From Natrinema limicola JCM 13563 (GTDB lineage Archaea; Halobacteriota; Halobacteria; Halobacteriales; Natrialbaceae), in the NCBI RefSeq assembly GCF_000337475.1, contig NZ_AOIT01000029.1, positions 84,867 to 136,117 of the forward strand: a stretch of 51,251 nucleotides of DNA, read 5' to 3'. The notes under the pieces were generated by a model. That model was not told the DNA's origin and searched no databases. It saw only the letters and a list, made by a program, of their open reading frames with translations. The position numbers and the translations under genes are program-made. Below are positions 16,515 to 24,339 of the stretch, piece after piece (within the stretch, counting starts at the first letter, position 1; the number at the start of each line of letters is the position of its first letter).

Positions 16515-17315
16515 TTAGAGGTCGATACCGCCGTTGACGTCGATGACTTCGCCGGTGATGTATCCCGCCTCTTCGCTTGCGAGATACCGGACGAGTCCGG
16601 CAATGTCGCTCGTGCTGGCGAATCGGTCGAGCGGGATGTCGTCGCGAATCTCCGCTTGCACGTCGTCCGGGATGGCCTCGACCATCTCGGTCCGGGTGAA
16701 GCCGGGTGCGACACAGTTGGCGGTCGAACCCGACGGTGCCAACTCGAGGGCAAGCGAGCGAATAAAGCCGAAGAGGCCGCTTTTGGCCGCCGCGTAGTTC
16801 GCCTGGCCGACGTTGCCTTGTTTCCCGACTACGCTCGAGATAGCGATGAGACGGCCGTCGTCGGCAGCGTTGATGTCGTCGTAGAACGCGTGCGTGCAGT
16901 TGAACGCTCCGTTGAGCGAGACATCGATCGCGCGGTGCCATTCCTCGGGGCTCATGTCGGTAAAGAGCCGATCCTGCGTGATTCCGGCGTTGTTGACGAG
17001 GACGTCGATCTCGCCGAGTTCGTCGTGGACGCCCCCACGCATGGCGTCGACGTCGTCACGGTTGGTGACGTCGGCTTGAACAGGATACCCCTCTCCGTCG
17101 CCGTCGGTATCGCTGATCGTCTCGGCGACCTCGTGGGCGGCCGCGTCCGATGAGCGATAGTTGACGACGACGGTCGCACCGTAGCGCCCGAGTTCACACG
17201 CGATACTGCGTCCGATCCCTCGTGATGCCCCAGTCACCAGACACGTCCGGTCCGCAAGTGGCTGCCGGGACGGCAGTTCCAAGTCGCTCGTCTCCTCGAG
17301 CAATTGTGCAGTCAT
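16515..17315 (-). CDS. phaB: Short-chain dehydrogenase, probable acetoacetyl-CoA/3-oxoacyl reductase
   Basis: 266 residues with a complete classical SDR fold: TGASRGIG at 28-35, NNAG at 109-111 region, catalytic Ser about 161 (AISSVVG), Tyr174 and Lys178 (YAAAK), and a C-terminal GEVIDVNGGIDL. This is the FabG/PhaB type, which reduces acetoacetyl-CoA to (R)-3-hydroxybutyryl-CoA with NADPH. Assignment to polyhydroxyalkanoate synthesis is an inference, since no phaC/phaE genes are in the window. The ATG at 17315 overlaps the stop of the upstream gene by four bases, making a three-gene operon. Confidence 0.85.
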   Translation of the reverse strand: MTAQLLEETSDLELPSRQPLADRTCLVTGASRGIGRSIACELGRYGATVVVNYRSSDAAAHEVAETISDTDGDGEGYPVQADVTNRDDVDAMRGGVHDELGEIDVLVNNAGITQDRLFTDMSPEEWHRAIDVSLNGAFNCTHAFYDDINAADDGRLIAISSVVGKQGNVGQANYAAAKSGLFGFIRSLALELAPSGSTANCVAPGFTRTEMVEAIPDDVQAEIRDDIPLDRFASTSDIAGLVRYLASEEAGYITGEVIDVNGGIDL

Positions 17316-17872
17316 CGTGATCCCTCCAGCAGGGCACGCTGTTCCGTTTGGGTACCGTGCGGGGATGCCTCCGACGCATGCCGTTCCACGGCTGTGAGCC
17401 ACTCGTGGACGGTATAGGTCCGCTTGCCGTCGGCATGATCGGAGGAGTTCGTGCATGGAACGATGCCCTGCATGCTCTCGTCTGTGTCGTCGTAGAACGC
17501 AAGCGCCACCAGCGGGACCCGAATCGTCTCACTCGGGTCATCGATTCCGAGCGGTGAGAGGTCGATCTGCTGTCGACAGAACCCCGGCTCGAGCGAGTAG
17601 CCGTGCTCGGTCGCCCACTCGTCGAACTCGGCGACGAGTTCCTCCCGGGTCGGCTGGTCCGTGTCTCCGATCGCGCGTTCGGCCGGCCACTGGGAGACCT
17701 GCACGTCGGCGAGGGTGCCGGTTTCCTCGAGCGTCCGTAACCGCTCGAGCAGTTCGGTGAGCCGCTCGGAAACGGCAGTCGGCACGTTCGAGCGCACGTA
17801 ACAGTCGACCCGAACGGCTCCCGTCAGGTCGGTCTCGAGAGCCGGAATGGCGGCGGCGTTATCGGCAGACAT
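17312..17872 (-). CDS. Conserved haloarchaeal protein in the reductase operon
   Basis: 186 residues starting MSADNAAAIPALETDLTG. The first 70 residues (VRVDCYVRSNVPTAV...LLERLRTLEETG) look like an alpha/beta plus helix unit, followed by AEFDEWATEHG and a region ending in TYTVHEWLTAVE. Haloarchaeal relatives are annotated as HTH domain proteins, but I see no convincing recognition helix. It overlaps the winged-helix gene upstream by 14 bases and the reductase gene by four, so the three are translated together. Possible regulator of the operon. Confidence 0.65.
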   Translation of the reverse strand: MSADNAAAIPALETDLTGAVRVDCYVRSNVPTAVSERLTELLERLRTLEETGTLADVQVSQWPAERAIGDTDQPTREELVAEFDEWATEHGYSLEPGFCRQQIDLSPLGIDDPSETIRVPLVALAFYDDTDESMQGIVPCTNSSDHADGKRTYTVHEWLTAVERHASEASPHGTQTEQRALLEGSR

Positions 17873-18092
17873 AGCAATCTCCAGTGCGCTGGATGAGATC
17901 TTGCGCGGCGAGCGACTCGAGGACGGCAAAGAGCGTGAGTTTCGGTACCCCGAGCATCTGCTGGAGATCGGCCGCTTTCGCCTCCTCAGTGAGGAGAACC
18001 GAGAGATAAACGAGTTTCGCCTGTGGTGATGTAATTTCGTCTGGAACTGCGAGTTCGCCTGCTGTTGCCAACTGGTGTTCGCTCGTAGACAT
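17859..18092 (-). CDS. Small winged-helix protein, first gene of the reductase operon
   Basis: 77 residues, starting MSTSEHQLATAGEL. Residues 20-75 form a TrmB-like helix-turn-helix: QAKLVYLSVLL, KAADLQQMLGVPKLTLFAVL, then DLIQRTGDCYVCR with a terminal CYVC pair. It is probably a small DNA-binding protein acting on its own operon. A TATA box at 18114-18124 places the transcript start at its ATG, which supports the 18092 start over the longer frame. Confidence 0.72.
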   Translation of the reverse strand: MSTSEHQLATAGELAVPDEITSPQAKLVYLSVLLTEEAKAADLQQMLGVPKLTLFAVLESLAAQDLIQRTGDCYVCR

Positions 18093-18409
18093 CACCGAAG
18101 ACGCCCACAAGCAATTATATAAAGATGGAGAGAGGTATGGTATCGATGACCAATATTATTCTTAGTATGTATTACCACTTCCTAATATTCAATGGGAATC
18201 AGCAACGTGGGATCTCGATGCACGCATTTAATCGTCACATAACGCACGATAGAAGTTGTTTCACGGGCGATTGCGACGGAGAACTGATCGACGGCGGTAG
18301 TCGGGCACGAACTGATCGTCGTTCAGTAGTGTCATTGTAGCCAATACTTTCATATACCAGATCGTGATACTGGCGCGTGGACTAGTGGGAAGTCAACAGT
18401 TCTATCACG
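18093..18409. other. AT-rich intergenic region between divergent units
   Basis: About 320 bases, clearly more AT-rich than the rest of the window, between the leftward reductase operon and rightward genes. It includes the operon's TATA box and a second TATA-like TTTCATATACC near 18347-18357 for the rightward unit. One 71-codon frame is open on the plus strand but has no protein-like composition. I see no other feature. Confidence 0.6.
18114..18124 (-). promoter_or_regulatory. TATA box of the winged-helix/reductase operon
   Basis: Read leftward the sequence is CTTTATATAAT, centred about 27 bases before the ATG at 18092, the spacing expected for a leaderless archaeal transcript. Confidence 0.7.
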
Positions 18410-18544
18410 ATGATTCGATCATCACAGTCGAATTCCGCGTCTCGAGCAGCCGACGCTGCCGAACCACACTGCGATACGGACCGCCGGAGGGCACGCCCTC
18501 TACACCGACCAGACACGAGCGAAAATGGAGGTGAGTGGTCGTGA
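18410..18544 (+). CDS. Possible 44-codon frame coupled to the next gene
   Basis: ATG at 18410 opens a Ser/Arg-rich frame ending in TGA at 18542-18544, overlapping the GTG start of the following gene (GTGA). A strong Shine-Dalgarno sequence for that next gene, GGAGGTGA (18527-18534), lies inside it. This may be a small protein or only a coupling frame. The composition is not convincingly protein-like. Confidence 0.3.
   Translation: MIRSSQSNSASRAADAAEPHCDTDRRRARPLHRPDTSENGGEWS
18527..18534 (+). promoter_or_regulatory. Strong ribosome binding site deciding the GTG start at 18541
   Basis: GGAGGTGA matches the 3' end of 16S rRNA almost perfectly and sits six bases before the GTG. Such strong sites are uncommon in this window, where most first genes seem leaderless, so this gene is probably internal to a transcript. 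Confidence 0.65.
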
Positions 18545-18774
18545 GCGACGACGAGACGGTCTACGTCGCTGCCGGTACCACCCGCTACCACGAATATCAC
18601 GAGTGTCAGGGACTCTCTCATGCGCGGGAGGTCTATGAGCGACCACGCTCGAGCCTGCCCGAGGAGTTTACGCTCTGCAAACTGTGTTCGGGGGCGTATC
18701 ACCTCGACCCGTCTGACGGGCCGATGGTGACGGCGAGCCGGCTCGAAGAACTCGATCCAGACGATGTGGGCTGA
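18541..18774 (+). CDS. Small cysteine/histidine protein, zinc-binding candidate
   Basis: 77 residues. It contains TTRYHEYHECQGLSHA and LCKLCSGAYHLDP, so a Cys, several His and a CxxC pair could form one metal site. The pattern resembles small Ada-like or RIP metal-binding modules seen beside haloarchaeal enzymes, but I cannot name a family with confidence. The GTG at 18541 is chosen because a strong GGAGGTGA lies six bases upstream. Confidence 0.65.
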   Translation: MSDDETVYVAAGTTRYHEYHECQGLSHAREVYERPRSSLPEEFTLCKLCSGAYHLDPSDGPMVTASRLEELDPDDVG

Positions 18775-18813
18775 GCCAGTCGGGTAAACTGAACACCCGA
18801 GACAACCGCAGGA

Positions 18814-19209
18814 CTAGTCGTCAGTCTCGGTCACTCGAACGCTCGAGCCCAGATACTTCGAGATGACTTCCGAGACGGTATCGGCCTTGAACGGCTCGAG
18901 ATCGGCCGCGATTTCGGCTTTCAGGGCGTCGAAATACGCCTGGTCGGTCTGTAGTTCTCGGAACTCGGCCGCGTGGACGGTTCGTTCGGGAACGCCGAGC
19001 CACTCCGCGGCGAGGCGGCGGCCGTAGTCCTCGTCGCCGATCTCGCCGCGCCACAGCGTGTCCCGGAAGAAGAGCCACCCCTCGGTGCCCGGCTCCGGTG
19101 CCTCGAGAAAGAGCGTGACCGTCGTCTCGGCGCTGCTCGGCGCGATGGAGACGTCGTCGTGGGCCGGCTCGATACGAATCCGGACACGGAAGGCGTAGCG
19201 GGCGTCCAT
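18814..19209 (-). CDS. LWR-salt protein
   Basis: 131 residues. It carries the defining FFRDTLWRGEIGDE segment (LWR at 52-54) of the haloarchaeal LWR-salt family. An N-terminal beta-rich part (YAFRVRIRIEP, TVTLFLEAPEPG) precedes helices. Function is unknown; the family is known from halophilic archaea. It ends 16 bases downstream of the pterin dehydratase gene on the same strand, so the two may be cotranscribed. Confidence 0.85.
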   Translation of the reverse strand: MDARYAFRVRIRIEPAHDDVSIAPSSAETTVTLFLEAPEPGTEGWLFFRDTLWRGEIGDEDYGRRLAAEWLGVPERTVHAAEFRELQTDQAYFDALKAEIAADLEPFKADTVSEVISKYLGSSVRVTETDD

Positions 19210-19225
19210 CGGGGGATGAGTGTGG

Positions 19226-19504
19226 TCAGTTGTGTTCGGACTCGATCAGTTCTGCCATCTCGATGTCGTCGTCGGTAATGCCGCCTGCCTCGTGGGAGGT
19301 CAACCGGATCTCGACACCGGAGTAGCGGATGATAATCTCCGGGTGGTGAAACTGCGCTTCGGCGATCTCGCCGACCATCTGGGCGAAGTTGACGCCGCGG
19401 AGGTAGTCGTCGAACTCGTAGACCCGGACGATCTCGTCGTCCTCGCGCTCCCACGCGTCGGGGAGTTGGTCGTCGATTTCCTCGTCGGAAAGCAGATCAG
19501 CCAT
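19226..19504 (-). CDS. 4a-hydroxytetrahydrobiopterin dehydratase (PCD)
   Basis: 92 residues. The catalytic signature is present: QFHHPEI (H53, H54) and LTSHEAGGITDDDIEMA (H71), with Ser where the family usually has Thr before the third His. The enzyme dehydrates pterin-4a-carbinolamine; in archaea without aromatic amino acid hydroxylases the family may act on molybdopterin-type or other pterins. ATG at 19504 is supported by a TATA-like CATTATTTGG about 26 bases upstream. Confidence 0.9.
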   Translation of the reverse strand: MADLLSDEEIDDQLPDAWEREDDEIVRVYEFDDYLRGVNFAQMVGEIAEAQFHHPEIIIRYSGVEIRLTSHEAGGITDDDIEMAELIESEHN

Positions 19505-19609
19505 ATGGGGTCGAACGCAAGCCATCCAAATAATGATTGTCCCGCGTTCCCATTCGGCCGCCATCTCGTGATTCGTGTCCATTATGACCGATCGGCAGCC
19601 GACCGACCA

Positions 19610-20269
19610 TCAGTTAGGTCGTGATTCTTCGCCCGCAGGCTGGAGTTCGGCATCGACCAGCGTCTCGTAGGCGCGGCGGAACCGCTCGGAGAGCGCCTGA
19701 TGTGAGATGTCTAATTTGTCGGCCAACTCCTCCATCGAGACGCCGCGTGGGATCTCGAAGTAGCCGTGCTCGAGGGCGGCCTCGAGGGCCTCTTGCTGTT
19801 CGGGCGTCAGTCGCGTCTCGTGGCCGCCGGTGTCGGTTATGTCGGTAATCCGCCGGAGGTCGGCGTTGATCCCGCGCTCGACCAGCCGGTCGTAGGTGTT
19901 ACAGAGTTGGTCGCGGGTGCGGTAGCGGACCGTCACCTGCCACCAGCCGTCGCTTGCGCGTGCCTCGAGGAGGGAGCCGCCGTCGGCCAGCACCTCGTTC
20001 CAGAGGCGATCCGTTCCCGTCTCCTCAGCAAAGGTCACGTCGTACAGCAGCCGCGAGTCAGTTTCGACCAGCAGTTCGGCGATCTCGACCGACGGATCGG
20101 CCGCAAGCGCGGATTCGATCGTCTCGCGATCGACGCCGATCACCCACAGCGATGGCCGCGTCTTCGACACCGAGGATTCGAGTTCGAACGTCGCCTCCGG
20201 TGCGCGCTCGAACGTGGTCGCAAGCGCTGTCTCCGTTGCCGGAATCCGGAGGTCAGCTATCGTCGACAT
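19610..20269 (-). CDS. HTH-10 (Bat-like) transcriptional regulator
   Basis: 219 residues. The C-terminal 60 residues form the haloarchaeal HTH-10 domain: LTPEQQEALEAALEHGYFEI then SMEELADKLDISHQALSERF. The N-terminal 150 residues are an alpha/beta sensory region of the bacterio-opsin activator type, ending GWWQVTVRYRTRDQL. The ligand is unknown. The start is set by a TATA-like GTTTTTACGC centred about 27 bases upstream. It diverges from the DUF389 gene, a possible target. Confidence 0.88.
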   Translation of the reverse strand: MSTIADLRIPATETALATTFERAPEATFELESSVSKTRPSLWVIGVDRETIESALAADPSVEIAELLVETDSRLLYDVTFAEETGTDRLWNEVLADGGSLLEARASDGWWQVTVRYRTRDQLCNTYDRLVERGINADLRRITDITDTGGHETRLTPEQQEALEAALEHGYFEIPRGVSMEELADKLDISHQALSERFRRAYETLVDAELQPAGEESRPN

Positions 20270-20471
20270 CATACGTCGTACACCACCATCGCGTAAAAAC
20301 TGCTGTTGCGGTGAGTCTGACTGTCGGGATCGGTGATAGTCCACTGCCCGACCGGGTCGACGAACAGTCGGCCGCGCAACCACAGCCAGCGGGGCCAGCC
20401 ACACCGACGCTCGAGCGACACCCGTCCACTGCTGCCCGGGGTACTATCGGCTGGTCGAGTGTGGCCCCCGT

Positions 20472-21848
20472 ATGCGGTATCTGGAGATCACGGTTCCAGA
20501 GGGGAAACGACGGGCCGTCCTCAATATCCTCGAGGACGAAGGGATCGACTACGTCGCCAGTGACGAAACCAGTGGCCGGGAATACACCGCTGTCGTTCGG
20601 TTTCCAGTCCCGACTCAGGCCGTCGAGCCGCTTCTCGACCGGCTCAAGCGAACCGGCGTCGGCGACGAGGCTCGTGTCGTCGTGATCGACGCCGAGACGG
20701 TCATCTCGGAGGGGTTTGCGACGCTACAGGAACAGTACAGTTACGGCGGGCAGACCGGCGCGCGCACCTCGAGACAGGTGTTACGCACGAAGGCCGACGA
20801 ACTCACGCCGCCGTTTCCGATCTACGCCGCGATGCTGTTGATCAGTGCCATCGTTGCGACCGCCGGCCTGCTGGCCGACTCGCCAGCGGTCGTGATCGGT
20901 GCGATGGTCATCGCGCCGCTGCTCGGTCCTGCGCTCGCGGCCAACATCGGCATCGTCACCGGCGACGCGCGGCTCAAGTCAACGGGGTTTCGCTATCAGC
21001 TCGTCGGTGTCGGACTAGTGGTCGCCGCCTCGATCGGGCTCGCGGTGCTCGCTCGGCTGGCTGGCCTCGAGCCCGCGGGGGTCGACATCGTCGTCGCTAC
21101 GGAACTCGAGGAGCGAGTCTCGCCGAACCTGTTTTCGCTGGCGGTCGCGCTGGGTGCCGGGATCGCCGGCATCCTGAGTCTTACCCGTGGCTTTTCGGAA
21201 GCCATCGTCGGCGTCATGATCGCCGCAGCACTCATTCCGCCCTCCGCTGCGGTCGGGATCACGGTCGCCTGGGGGATGTCTGGTGCGGCGACCGGCGCTG
21301 CGGCCCTCGTGGTCGTTAACCTTTTGTCGGTCAATCTGGCTGCGCTGGCGACGCTGTGGATCGCTGGCTATCGGCCCCAGGGGCTGTTCGACGTGTCGCC
21401 GACGCGAAGGCCGACCTACACCTACGCGGCGATCTTCGGGATCGGCTTGCTGGTGCTTGCCGTCCCGCTTGCCAGCGTTACCCTGCTCGATTTTCATACG
21501 ACCGAACTCGAGTCGACCACCGAAGCGGAGGTCGAGGACGTCCTGACGGACCCCCGGTACGAGGAGTTCGAGATCGAAGACATCGTGATCGAACTCGACG
21601 GCAACTATCCGGTGCAGTCGGTCGACAGGGTCATCGTCACGGTCTCGAGTCAGAACGCCGGGACGGAACCGGGACTCGCTGATCACCTCTACAGGGAGAT
21701 CAGCCCACAGACCGACGATCCGATCGTCGTCGAGGTCCAGTACATCGTCGCCGAAGAGCGCGGGCCCACCGAGCAGGGAGACACTGCCAACGGGCAAGAA
21801 ACCGACGCGCAGGATGGACCGCTTCGGGTCTCGAAGGCTCGAGCCTGA
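20472..21848 (+). CDS. DUF389 (TIGR00341) membrane protein
   Basis: 458 residues. An N-terminal soluble ferredoxin-like part (about 1-80, RYLEITVPEGKRRAVLNIL) is followed by the DUF389 membrane domain, with VVIGAMVIAPLLGPALAANIGIV and the later SEAIVGVMIAAALIPPSAAVGI, about seven hydrophobic helices to residue 350. A C-terminal soluble domain with strand-rich sequence (FEIEDIVIELDGNYPVQSVD) ends the protein. The family is widespread and uncharacterised. Confidence 0.88.
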   Translation: MRYLEITVPEGKRRAVLNILEDEGIDYVASDETSGREYTAVVRFPVPTQAVEPLLDRLKRTGVGDEARVVVIDAETVISEGFATLQEQYSYGGQTGARTSRQVLRTKADELTPPFPIYAAMLLISAIVATAGLLADSPAVVIGAMVIAPLLGPALAANIGIVTGDARLKSTGFRYQLVGVGLVVAASIGLAVLARLAGLEPAGVDIVVATELEERVSPNLFSLAVALGAGIAGILSLTRGFSEAIVGVMIAAALIPPSAAVGITVAWGMSGAATGAAALVVVNLLSVNLAALATLWIAGYRPQGLFDVSPTRRPTYTYAAIFGIGLLVLAVPLASVTLLDFHTTELESTTEAEVEDVLTDPRYEEFEIEDIVIELDGNYPVQSVDRVIVTVSSQNAGTEPGLADHLYREISPQTDDPIVVEVQYIVAEERGPTEQGDTANGQETDAQDGPLRVSKARA

Positions 21849-21862
21849 CAGGGGCCGCCCGC

Positions 21863-22948
21863 TCAGCGCCCGGGGAGCACCGTCTTGAGATGGTCGAGCG
21901 AGAGCAGCGACGTTGGCCGATCCATGTGGACGCCGATCTTACCCGACAGCGCCCGCAGTCCGACCCGCTGGACCGGTTCTGGCAGCGAGTACGCGCGCCG
22001 AATCCAGTGGCCGAGTTGCTGTTCGCGCTCGAGATCGCTGCGCCAGGCGCGTTCGTAGGCCGCGAGCGTGGTCGGCCGATCGGGGTCGATCTCGCGGGCG
22101 GCGTGGTCGGCGCTGGTCATGCCGTAGAGAATGCCACCGCCGGTGAAGGGCTTGGTCTGGGCGGCCGCGTCGCCGATGAGAAACGCCCGCTGGGTCGTCA
22201 CCCGATCCGGTGGGCCGATCGGGATCGCACCCGAGCACCGATAGGAGACGTCGACCTCGTAGCCGTCGATCAGCTCCTCGAAGTGTTTGGTCACGTGGAC
22301 GCCCGGCGGGGCCGCGAGACCGTACTCGACGCCGGCCTCGCCGCGTGGAATGCGCCAGGCGAAAAACGTCGGCGGCGTCAGATGCACATCGACGAAATCC
22401 TGGTGGTCGTCCTCCTCCGAAAAGGCGAGCACACCGTGGAGGAACTCGTCGGGCTGGGGGAGGCCGAGTTCGTCTCGAACCCTCGAGCGTGGCCCATCAC
22501 AGCCGGCGACCAGCTTCGCCTCGAACTCGACGACACCGTCGGGGCCGTTGGCGACGATCTCGACGCGATCGTGGTGTTCGGTGACCTCGGTGACGGTGTG
22601 GTTCTCGCGGACGTCCGCACCTGCCTCCCGGGCCAGTTCGGCGAGGTGGCGATCCAGCCCGACGCGGTCGATGACGTTCGAGGCGACCTCCTGTTTGTAG
22701 AAGGGATAGGCGTCGCTTCGGGGCCCACCGACGTGAAATCGTGCGCCGTAGATCTCGTTTTGAAACAGCTGCTCGCGAGCACCTGACCCCGTGAACTGCC
22801 AGATGTCGGTACTTACGTGGCCCGAACAGGCCAGTGGCTCGCCGATACGGCCCTTCTCGAGGGCGAGCACGTCGTAGCCGTCCTCGGCAGCCCGGCGGGC
22901 AAACCGCGCGCCCGGCGGCCCGACGCCAACGACGACGAAATCGTACAT
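21863..22948 (-). CDS. Geranylgeranyl reductase family flavoprotein
   Basis: 361 residues. An N-terminal FAD-binding dinucleotide fold, here VVVGVGPPGARFARRAA, has Pro and Val in place of the usual GAGPAG residues. EPLACSGHVS, FLIGDAAAQTKPFTGGGILYGM and a C-terminal helical part match geranylgeranyl/digeranylgeranylglycerophospholipid reductases, which saturate the isoprenoid chains of archaeal lipids. ATG at 22948 is fixed by a TATA-like GCTATTTACG about 27 bases upstream. Substrate specificity (lipid, quinone side chain or carotenoid precursor) cannot be told. Confidence 0.88.
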   Translation of the reverse strand: MYDFVVVGVGPPGARFARRAAEDGYDVLALEKGRIGEPLACSGHVSTDIWQFTGSGAREQLFQNEIYGARFHVGGPRSDAYPFYKQEVASNVIDRVGLDRHLAELAREAGADVRENHTVTEVTEHHDRVEIVANGPDGVVEFEAKLVAGCDGPRSRVRDELGLPQPDEFLHGVLAFSEEDDHQDFVDVHLTPPTFFAWRIPRGEAGVEYGLAAPPGVHVTKHFEELIDGYEVDVSYRCSGAIPIGPPDRVTTQRAFLIGDAAAQTKPFTGGGILYGMTSADHAAREIDPDRPTTLAAYERAWRSDLEREQQLGHWIRRAYSLPEPVQRVGLRALSGKIGVHMDRPTSLLSLDHLKTVLPGR

Positions 22949-23082
22949 GTCCGCCACGTTTCCGGCGCAGCGTAAATAGCTTCTCGAGATGGCACGGCTC
23001 GTCGTGTGTCTCGCCACACGCGGATCTCGTGCGATGTCCGGTAACAGTATACCCTTTATGCGACGGGTGTCTATCAGGACGT

Positions 23083-23412
23083 ATGAGTGAGAGAGCGCCA
23101 CAGGACGACGCTGCGGCGGCGTTCGCCAGTCGGGCCGAGGCGGCCCACGGCGAGTCGATTCGGCAGCTCGTCGCGTTCGGGGACGCCGTCCGCGGCGACG
23201 ACCGCGGCGTCCACACCGAGGTCGAGATACTGGTGGTCCTCGCAGACGACGATCCGGAAACCGAACGCGCCCTCGAGGCCGAAGCCGAGACCGTGGGGAG
23301 AGTGTACGGTGTCGTCATCTCGGTGTACGTGTTGCCCGCCGATCGAGTCGACGCGAACGCGGACCACCCGTTCGTCCGGACGGCGCTCGAGGAAGGGCGA
23401 GCGTATGTGTAG
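23083..23412 (+). CDS. Degenerate nucleotidyltransferase-like protein
   Basis: 109 residues. It resembles the minimal polymerase-beta nucleotidyltransferase fold: LVAFGDAVRGDDRGVHTEVEILVVLADD lines up with the GSxxRGxxxxxSDxDLxV signature. The Ser of GS is Asp, and the second catalytic Asp pair reads TEVEI. It may therefore be inactive or a MNT-like antitoxin relic; no HEPN partner is adjacent. A TATA-like CTTTATG 27 bases upstream fits the ATG at 23083. Confidence 0.7.
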   Translation: MSERAPQDDAAAAFASRAEAAHGESIRQLVAFGDAVRGDDRGVHTEVEILVVLADDDPETERALEAEAETVGRVYGVVISVYVLPADRVDANADHPFVRTALEEGRAYV

Positions 23413-23475
23413 GGCAGTAGCCACCATTCCGGCACCGCGTCGGTCTCGAGCGAGTCGTGGAGGGACGAGCGACCG

Positions 23476-24300
23476 ATGCGAGTGACGCTGCTGGGAACCG
23501 GCGACACGACCGGCACGCCGACCGTCGGCTGTGACTGTGACACCTGCACGGCGGCGCGCGAACGCGGCGTCGAGCGCACCAGGTTCTCGGTCCACGTCGA
23601 AAACGAGCGCGTCGACGAGTCGCTGCTGATCGATTTCAGTCCCGACTTTCGCTACCAGTTCCTCCGCGACGACGTGTCGTTGCCCGACGCTGCCGTGATC
23701 ACGCACGTCCACTTCGACCATCTCGACGGGCTGGGCAACGTCTTTCGCGTGCTCGACTCACTCGAGGTCTACGCGGCCGACGAAACCGACCCGCAGACCG
23801 GCAAGAGCGTCGCCGAGACGGTCGACGACGACTACCACTACCTCGACCCGCTGACCGTGGTCCCGACGACGCCGCTCGAGCCGGTCGCTATCTGTGGGCT
23901 CGAGGTGACGCTGGTGCCGGTCGATCACCCGCCGCTGGTCTGTTACGGCCTTCGCGTCGAGGACCCCGTGACCGGAGCGGCGCTGTCGATCACGGGCGAT
24001 ACGAGCTACGACATCCCCGAGGCGTCTCGCGAGGTACTGGCTGACCCCGACCTGTTGCTTGCCGACGGGATCGTGCCCGCCGACCTCTGTGAGTACCATC
24101 CGATCGGCGGTCGCCACGAGGACTCCGAAGGTGTCCCCCGGACGTTCGGGACGAAACACATGACGCGAGAGGGTGCCCTCGCAATGGCCGACGAACTGAA
24201 CGCCGACCGAACGCGACTCGTCCATCTCGCACACTACTATCCTGTCGAAGAGGCGTTCGAGGAACCGCTCGCTGTCGACGGCGAGGAGTACGTCCTGTGA
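23476..24300 (+). CDS. MBL-fold hydrolase, PhnP-like
   Basis: 274 residues. Metal ligands lie in THVHFDHLDG (H77, H79, D81, H82), with further His/Asp in VDHPP, SITGDTSYD and LVHLAHYYP. An N-terminal GCDCDTC (C19, C21, C24) forms the structural zinc site typical of PhnP-type phosphodiesterases. It probably hydrolyses a cyclic or nucleotide phosphodiester. It follows the degenerate nucleotidyltransferase gene by 63 bases on the same strand. Confidence 0.9.
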   Translation: MRVTLLGTGDTTGTPTVGCDCDTCTAARERGVERTRFSVHVENERVDESLLIDFSPDFRYQFLRDDVSLPDAAVITHVHFDHLDGLGNVFRVLDSLEVYAADETDPQTGKSVAETVDDDYHYLDPLTVVPTTPLEPVAICGLEVTLVPVDHPPLVCYGLRVEDPVTGAALSITGDTSYDIPEASREVLADPDLLLADGIVPADLCEYHPIGGRHEDSEGVPRTFGTKHMTREGALAMADELNADRTRLVHLAHYYPVEEAFEEPLAVDGEEYVL

Positions 24301-24339
24301 GGACGGCCGGTCCGTCGCTGTGACTTACAGGCTCGGCTG

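Noticed and set aside
15714..17153. 479-codon plus-strand open frame
   Set aside because: It is antisense to the HAD and reductase genes, which have clear catalytic motifs; long antisense frames are common in GC-rich haloarchaeal DNA.
23083..24300. Toxin-antitoxin (MNT/HEPN) module
   Set aside because: There is a nucleotidyltransferase-like gene but no HEPN gene; the neighbour is an MBL hydrolase.
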